Virus record (IMG/VR): IMGVR_UViG_3300009320_000008
Coordinates: 16,339 to 80,338 of that record
Origin: a virus
Reading direction: 5' to 3' (one strand)
DNA length: 64,000 nucleotides
Part shown: piece after piece, positions 59,626 through 64,000 of the stretch
Layout: the number at the start of each line of letters is the position of its first letter
Numbering within the stretch: the stretch's first letter is position 1
The notes under the pieces: generated by a model
The model's database searches: none
What the model was told of the DNA's origin: nothing
Seen by the model: the letters and a program-made list of their open reading frames with translations, nothing else
Position numbers and translations under genes: made by a program

Positions 59626-60617
59626 TGGCAAGTCCGCAAAATATTTGTCAGGCAAAGGGTTACATTGGTGGTGGGGCAGATGATCTTGACAACATAAAAT
59701 CAACGGGGGATGACGCTATTGGTCATGGTGATATTTGTATTGTGATCATAGATAAATCCACTTATACCATTCACGAATATGATTCTACCTCTGCTGCTGC
59801 CGAATCGTCCCCAAATGTGGTTATTCCCGATGATAATGTGTCTGGAACGGGTGCATGGTTATTGGTTGAAAGCACCGGCCTCCCCGAAAACTATCTTACT
59901 GGACTTATTCTATCGAATGATGCTGGTGATACAGACCACGATATCAATATCACGGCTGGAAGATGCCGTGATAGCGGCAATTCAGAAGACATGGTTCTCG
60001 CGTCCGAAACAACTAAACAAATTGATGCAGCTTTTGCTGCTGGAGACGATGCGGGTGGAATGTTTACGGGTTCTGTAGCTGCCGATACATGGTATCATGT
60101 CTTCTTGATTAGAAAAGATTCTGATGGAACTATTGATGCCGGTTTCGATACAAGTATTACTGCTGCAAATATTCCTTCAGGATATACCGAATATCGAAGA
60201 ATAGGATCGGTTCTTACCGATGGCTCCTCAAATATTTATCCGTTTTTACAAATAGGCGATTACTTCTTATGGACATCAGATGTTACGGACTTTACTACTG
60301 ACGTATTGACAAATGCCGCGACCCAATTTGCCATACGAGTTCCGCTTGGATTACGAATCCAAGCAACTTTATATGTTTATGGGGGAAGAGCAGCTTCAAT
60401 TGGAAATATCGTTGTACGTAGTCCAGATGAAGCCGATGCCGCGAGTAGTGATGCTAATGCTACATTGTCATGGGAAACTGCCGGAAATTGGGTCCATGCA
60501 ACTTTTGAAGTTTGGACCGATACTTCGAGTCAGATTGAAGCTCGTGGAGAGTATGCGACTGCTAATAAATTGCGGGGGAGAACAATTGGTTGGGTAGACA
60601 CAAGGGGGAAATTATGA
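59625..60617 (+). CDS. Putative tail fiber or tail tip protein
   Basis: 330 aa beta-rich protein. It opens with a segment containing GGGADDLDNIKSTGDD, CIVIIDKSTYTIHEYD and VSGTGAWLLVES, similar to carbohydrate-binding and fiber proteins of many phages. Likely part of the receptor-binding complex. Start overlaps the upstream stop. Confidence 0.65.
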   Translation: MASPQNICQAKGYIGGGADDLDNIKSTGDDAIGHGDICIVIIDKSTYTIHEYDSTSAAAESSPNVVIPDDNVSGTGAWLLVESTGLPENYLTGLILSNDAGDTDHDINITAGRCRDSGNSEDMVLASETTKQIDAAFAAGDDAGGMFTGSVAADTWYHVFLIRKDSDGTIDAGFDTSITAANIPSGYTEYRRIGSVLTDGSSNIYPFLQIGDYFLWTSDVTDFTTDVLTNAATQFAIRVPLGLRIQATLYVYGGRAASIGNIVVRSPDEADAASSDANATLSWETAGNWVHATFEVWTDTSSQIEARGEYATANKLRGRTIGWVDTRGKL

Positions 60618-61072
60618 ATAATTATTGGGTAGACCGGGTTGATGGGAAGATTGTCGCTGTTTATGCTTGTAAACAAAAAGAGGCAAAAGAGAAACTTGCA
60701 GAAGATCATCCTGATATAATTGCTTTCCTCAAACCATCTGTGGATAGCTTTTTATTTCGGCTCGAAATAGACCTTCATCAATTAATTAATAAGTATTTCG
60801 ACGCCGGGACACAAGCTTCTCTTCTTGCTATTTTCGTTGATCCTGATACCCCTGAAGCAGTTAGAACAAGATTATTTGCGGTACGGGATTGGACCGATTC
60901 TGTGTTGGATTACTATTATGAGAAAAAGGAAGAAATTCAAATTGCGGAAGATCCGTCCAGCGTGGGTTGGGATTTTTTTCCTTTTGATGATACGGTTCCT
61001 GTTTTTGAAGATGGAGAAAAATCGTCTTTGAAGAAAATCCGCAAGGAGTTGAAAGAACTTAAGGTTCAATAA
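60614..61072 (+). CDS. Hypothetical protein, 152 aa
   Basis: Starts MNNYWVDRVDGKIVAVYACK, mixed alpha/beta, with an acidic tail ending in a lysine-rich helix (LKKIRKELKELK). ATG at 60614 behind GGGGGAAATT. Tail-fiber accessory or assembly role is possible; no family recognised. Confidence 0.65.
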   Translation: MNNYWVDRVDGKIVAVYACKQKEAKEKLAEDHPDIIAFLKPSVDSFLFRLEIDLHQLINKYFDAGTQASLLAIFVDPDTPEAVRTRLFAVRDWTDSVLDYYYEKKEEIQIAEDPSSVGWDFFPFDDTVPVFEDGEKSSLKKIRKELKELKVQ

Positions 61073-61105
61073 ATTACTCTCTTTCATCGGGGAAAAGGAG
61101 AAAAA

Positions 61106-61471
61106 ATGCCACCATCAAGGGAGGAAAGGTATCTTGAACTTCTCGAAAAAACTCATATATACAATGAAAGGTTTCATGGTTTTTTTGAAAGGCAGCAAGA
61201 CATAAGCGATGATTTTAAAAATCTTCTTCAACAATTAGTGGACAATCAAAAAGCATCCAACGATCAATTTATCCTCCATCACAAAACAGGTGATGCAATT
61301 CTGGAAGGGGTAGTGGAGATAAAAACAGAATTAATGGTTTGGATAAAAGAGATATTCAAAAAGGGAGCGAAAGTAATCGGCATCATTGCTTTTTTGTTAC
61401 TTCTTGCCGTTGGTGGAAATGCTTTGATTGAGAATGCATCGAAGGTGATTCCTAAATTGTTCGGGGGTTAA
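61106..61471 (+). CDS. Holin-associated membrane protein (XhlA-like)
   Basis: 121 aa with an N-terminal coiled coil (YLELLEKTHIYNERF...FKNLLQQLVDN) and one C-terminal transmembrane helix (VIGIIAFLLLLAVGGNALIE). This is the layout of hemolysin XhlA-type proteins found in phage lysis modules. Starts behind AAAAGGAGAAAAA. Confidence 0.68.
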   Translation: MPPSREERYLELLEKTHIYNERFHGFFERQQDISDDFKNLLQQLVDNQKASNDQFILHHKTGDAILEGVVEIKTELMVWIKEIFKKGAKVIGIIAFLLLLAVGGNALIENASKVIPKLFGG

Positions 61472-61473
61472 TT

Positions 61474-61770
61474 ATGATGATTTGTTCTGCCGTCTTATAT
61501 ATATTGTCTTTATTTGGTCTTGTTCTGTTGGTTTTTAGTTATACTCTTGCTTACCGTCAACAGAAAAGGGTTCATACATTTTCTAATATTTGCTTTTTTA
61601 TTTCGGTATTTTTTGTTGCGATGGCAGCAACCAATGCTACAATATGTAGGGCGTTTGATCTTCCGAGAGTATTACTTCCATTCCCTGAAGTTCGAGCGGG
61701 ATTATTGTTATTATCTACTTTCTTTTTACTTTATACAACTTTCAGGAAAAACGATAGGATAAAAAAATAA
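61474..61770 (+). CDS. Three-helix membrane protein, candidate holin
   Basis: 98 aa with hydrophobic segments near residues 3-27, 40-55 and 73-90 and a basic end (KNDRIKK). Position beside the XhlA-like gene and before the M15 peptidase fits a holin that opens the inner membrane. The family cannot be named. Confidence 0.6.
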   Translation: MMICSAVLYILSLFGLVLLVFSYTLAYRQQKRVHTFSNICFFISVFFVAMAATNATICRAFDLPRVLLPFPEVRAGLLLLSTFFLLYTTFRKNDRIKK

Positions 61771-61771
61771 A

Positions 61772-63133
61772 ATGGGAGAACATATCTTTTATAAGAACTC
61801 CAAAACGGCAGAAAACCTTCAGGATATTAACGGAAGACTTTCTACGATGCCAAACGATACTCGATTTGTCTTCCCGCAACCGAAGACTTTGGACGGTTTA
61901 ATTCAGGTGTCCAAACCTTGTACTCTTTTTTTTGAGGATGGGGCAGAAAATATGTTCGTGGGAGATATAGGAGGAATACGTGTTAATAGCAATGATGTTC
62001 TGATTCGGCATCCACAAGTAAGAGGGAGTGGAAGTCATACAAGGATGCCGAATCAGATTGGCATTGCTGTCGGAGATCGACACAATCCTAATCTTAAAAC
62101 GAAGAACATTCGGATAGAAGATCCAGAGATAAGAGATTTTGGATTCGGAGGAATAATTCCAGCCTATGTTGACTTCTTTGAGGTTGAAAGGTTTAAAATA
62201 TCAAATATAGAGTATGCCGGGATAATGCTTTTGTCCTGTTCAAATTTTATGGTTTATGATGGAGAAGTATCTTCAGTTGGAACAAGACATCCTCAAGGAT
62301 CTTCTGAAAATGCTTATGGTGTTGTAGCTACCAGAATGACTACTTCTGATGTTTTTATTTCAAGGAGCAAACATGGTATAATCCAAAAGGTAAAATGTGT
62401 ATGGATACCAACGTGGGAAGCATATGACACGCATGGTGGTGAGGACATTATTTTTATTATGTGTCATGCGATAAATTGTAGCACTTGGATGATGATCGGT
62501 GGCGACGGAGAACGGGATGCTGCTAAAAATATCCGCATTGAATATTGTGAAGCAGAAGTAAATCATCCATATATCACTCCGAAACATGGACTTGCAATTG
62601 CAGGTTTAGACGTAGGGAATGCCCCTGTTGAAGAAGTAAAGTTAAATTCAGTGAAGTTAACCGGTTTCGGAGATCCAAATAACAGCTTGGGAGCATACTC
62701 GATTTACTGTCGGGATACACGCAAAATGTCCTTACAAAATTTGACAGTTAATAATGGTATTGGCTCTGCTGTTTTTTTATATTATGGAAACAATTTTGAT
62801 ATAGCAGGATTGTCAGTAAATGCAAACAGGCCGGACAGATTTAACTATGATTTTGCTGTTCAAATTAATAATAAGTTTCGTTCTAATTCTGGATCGATAG
62901 GGAAGATATTGGGAAGTACACAAGGGGTTTATAATAAAACGGAAGAAAATATAATCATCGATGGCCATACCCCATTGTCAAAACCCAAATACATTGATCC
63001 CCCTGTTAGACCATTTTCGGACGATCATCCATCGGTCTCAATATCTCTGCCATTAACTGGAAATGCTATTGTGAAAGATAAATTGATTGGAATTCGTAAC
63101 AATTTAAATGAGGTGATAAATGGAATATCCTAA
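61772..63133 (+). CDS. Right-handed beta-helix protein (pectate-lyase-like fold), putative tailspike
   Basis: 453 aa. Repeating strand-turn pattern (GIRVNSNDVLIRHPQVRG, NIRIEDPEIRDF, FKISNIEYAGIMLLSCSNFMVYDGEVS, and onward) is typical of single-stranded beta helices. N-terminal NSKTAENLQDINGRLSTMPND looks like a linker region. It may degrade or bind host surface polysaccharide. It ends 14 bases inside the peptidase gene. Confidence 0.78.
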   Translation: MGEHIFYKNSKTAENLQDINGRLSTMPNDTRFVFPQPKTLDGLIQVSKPCTLFFEDGAENMFVGDIGGIRVNSNDVLIRHPQVRGSGSHTRMPNQIGIAVGDRHNPNLKTKNIRIEDPEIRDFGFGGIIPAYVDFFEVERFKISNIEYAGIMLLSCSNFMVYDGEVSSVGTRHPQGSSENAYGVVATRMTTSDVFISRSKHGIIQKVKCVWIPTWEAYDTHGGEDIIFIMCHAINCSTWMMIGGDGERDAAKNIRIEYCEAEVNHPYITPKHGLAIAGLDVGNAPVEEVKLNSVKLTGFGDPNNSLGAYSIYCRDTRKMSLQNLTVNNGIGSAVFLYYGNNFDIAGLSVNANRPDRFNYDFAVQINNKFRSNSGSIGKILGSTQGVYNKTEENIIIDGHTPLSKPKYIDPPVRPFSDDHPSVSISLPLTGNAIVKDKLIGIRNNLNEVINGIS

Positions 63134-63479
63134 TATTGAAAAGGAAGAATTTGATTGTCCATGTTGTGGGAAGAATAATATGGATGAAGACTTTCTTTTT
63201 AAAATTATTGCCGCAAGAATAATTGCTGAAATTCCATTTGTGATTACTTCTGGATGTCGGTGTGTATTGCATAACTCTGATCCAAAAGTTGGCGGATCAC
63301 CAACGTCTTCTCATTTGAAGGGAATTGCAACAGATATTTATTGTGATGGAAGCAGAAGCAGGTATATTATTTTGAAAGTATTATTGGCGGTCGGTTTTCA
63401 TCGAATTAAAATAGGGAAGAATTTCATCCATGTTGACGATGATAAAACTAAATCGAAAAAAGTAATATGGTTGAAGTAA
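63120..63479 (+). CDS. Peptidase M15-type endolysin
   Basis: 119 aa. An N-terminal CPCCGK zinc knuckle is followed by VITSGCRC, the M15A motif SSHLKGIATDI (His and Asp zinc ligands) and FIHVD (third His ligand). Members cleave cell-wall peptides (D-Ala-D-Ala or L-Ala-D-Glu). It fits the lysis module with the membrane proteins upstream. Confidence 0.85.
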   Translation: MEYPNIEKEEFDCPCCGKNNMDEDFLFKIIAARIIAEIPFVITSGCRCVLHNSDPKVGGSPTSSHLKGIATDIYCDGSRSRYIILKVLLAVGFHRIKIGKNFIHVDDDKTKSKKVIWLK

Positions 63480-63484
63480 AGTTT

Positions 63485-63557
63485 GCGTGTGGGAAGGGAT
63501 CACAATTTAGCTGATTGTAGGGGTCAGGGTCGAATTGTCTACCCCCTTCCCACACGC
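63485..63557 (+). terminator. Long hairpin with perfect 14-bp stem
   Basis: 63485-63498 pairs with 63544-63557 over a 45-base loop, directly after the endolysin stop, followed by ATTTAAAA rather than a clean T-run. It could end endolysin transcripts or act as a leader of the next gene. It recalls the hairpins of the left-arm array. Confidence 0.6.
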
Positions 63558-63576
63558 ATTTAAAAAAGGAGAAGTC

Positions 63577-63993
63577 ATGGATAAAAAAATCAGATACAGG
63601 GAAGGCTATAAGTACCAATTGGCTAAAGATTACCATGTTCTACTCCCGTTCAGGCACTTTTTTGAAGGTATTCATTCAGAATACATATCATTTTATTCGG
63701 ATGGGTCACTTACTATCAAAAGTGGCTATTCGTGGGACGGTTGCTCTGGCCCTACGATTGATACTACTTCTAATATGCGGGCTGGTCTTGTCCATGATGC
63801 TTTGTATCAGCTTATGCGTGAAGAATTTCTCCCCCAAACTTTTAGAAAAAATGCGGACAAAGTTTTCAAGCAGATTTTAAAAGAGGATGGAATGTCATGG
63901 TGGAGAATTTTTTATTACTACCGTGGAGTCAAACGTTTTGCTTCTTTTGCAGCGAAGCCGAAGAATAGGAAAGAAGTATTAATCGCTCCATAG
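63577..63993 (+). CDS. DUF1353-family protein
   Basis: 138 aa. SYSWDGCSGPTIDTTSNMRAGLVHDALYQLM is split over the family-type core: a KSGYSWDGCSGP segment then the HDALYQ motif, which recur in DUF1353 phage proteins. The function is unknown. ATG at 63577 behind AAAAAAGGAGAAGTC; the stop is seven bases from the window end. Confidence 0.8.
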   Translation: MDKKIRYREGYKYQLAKDYHVLLPFRHFFEGIHSEYISFYSDGSLTIKSGYSWDGCSGPTIDTTSNMRAGLVHDALYQLMREEFLPQTFRKNADKVFKQILKEDGMSWWRIFYYYRGVKRFASFAAKPKNRKEVLIAP

Positions 63994-64000
63994 AGGTGGA

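Noticed and set aside
40562-64000. Contractile tail (myovirus) considered
   Set aside because: No sheath, baseplate wedge or spike gene is recognisable; the gene order tube-chaperone-tape measure-distal tail fits a siphovirus.

Overview
The window is 64 kb of a tailed double-stranded DNA bacteriophage (Caudoviricetes), most likely a siphovirus: there is a long tape-measure gene and a tail tube gene but no sheath or contractile baseplate genes. The strong AAGGAGG-type ribosome sites, sigma70-like promoters and M15-type lysis peptidase fit a bacterial, probably Gram-negative, host; the host cannot be named from the sequence. No integrase, excisionase or CI-like repressor was seen, so a lytic life style is favoured but not proven.

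Layout. From 0 to 39.5 kb every convincing gene lies on the minus strand, and from 40.5 to 64 kb every gene lies on the plus strand, so the two arms diverge from a gene-poor region at 36.9-40.5 kb. (1) 0-6.4 kb: a uracil-DNA-glycosylase/DNA polymerase I fusion, a sliding clamp and a DpdA-like transglycosylase in one tightly packed operon. (2) 6.5-15.5 kb: queC, HAD hydrolase, gat-queC, radical SAM enzyme, SDR, folE, then an intein-containing queE and queD. Together with dpdA this is a complete set for making a 7-deazaguanine base and inserting it into DNA; the gat-queC gene points to deoxyarchaeosine (dG+) or a derivative. (3) 15.8-25.3 kb: DnaB-type helicase, DnaG-type primase, nucleotidyltransferase-like protein, SF2 helicase and many small proteins, with an inverted-repeat-rich 500-base gap between the primase and the gene upstream of the helicase (candidate origin). 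(4) 25.4-36.9 kb: about 20 accessory genes, nearly all starting with one uniform AAGGAGGTAAGAAATG cassette and many separated by a unique hairpin. (5) 36.9-40.5 kb: mostly non-coding, with palindromes, a 1 kb ORF-free stretch and an iteron-like array. (6) 40.5-64 kb: terminase, portal, protease with nested scaffold, decoration protein, major capsid protein, connectors, tail tube, frameshifted tail chaperone, tape measure, distal tail proteins, holin-like proteins, beta-helix protein and M15 peptidase.

How the genes work together. FolE, QueD, QueE and QueC should convert GTP to preQ0; DpdA should exchange guanine in phage DNA for preQ0 (or a product); Gat-QueC should amidate preQ0 to the archaeosine base. 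The radical SAM and SDR genes in the same operon are candidates for further, unknown tailoring. dpdA overlaps the clamp gene upstream of the polymerase, so modification and replication genes are probably co-expressed. Three virion proteins (major capsid, a connector and the tail tube) end in nearly the same threonine/serine tail, which may be the most unusual structural trait. Several genes shorter than 60 codons were found by reading the gaps and are listed.
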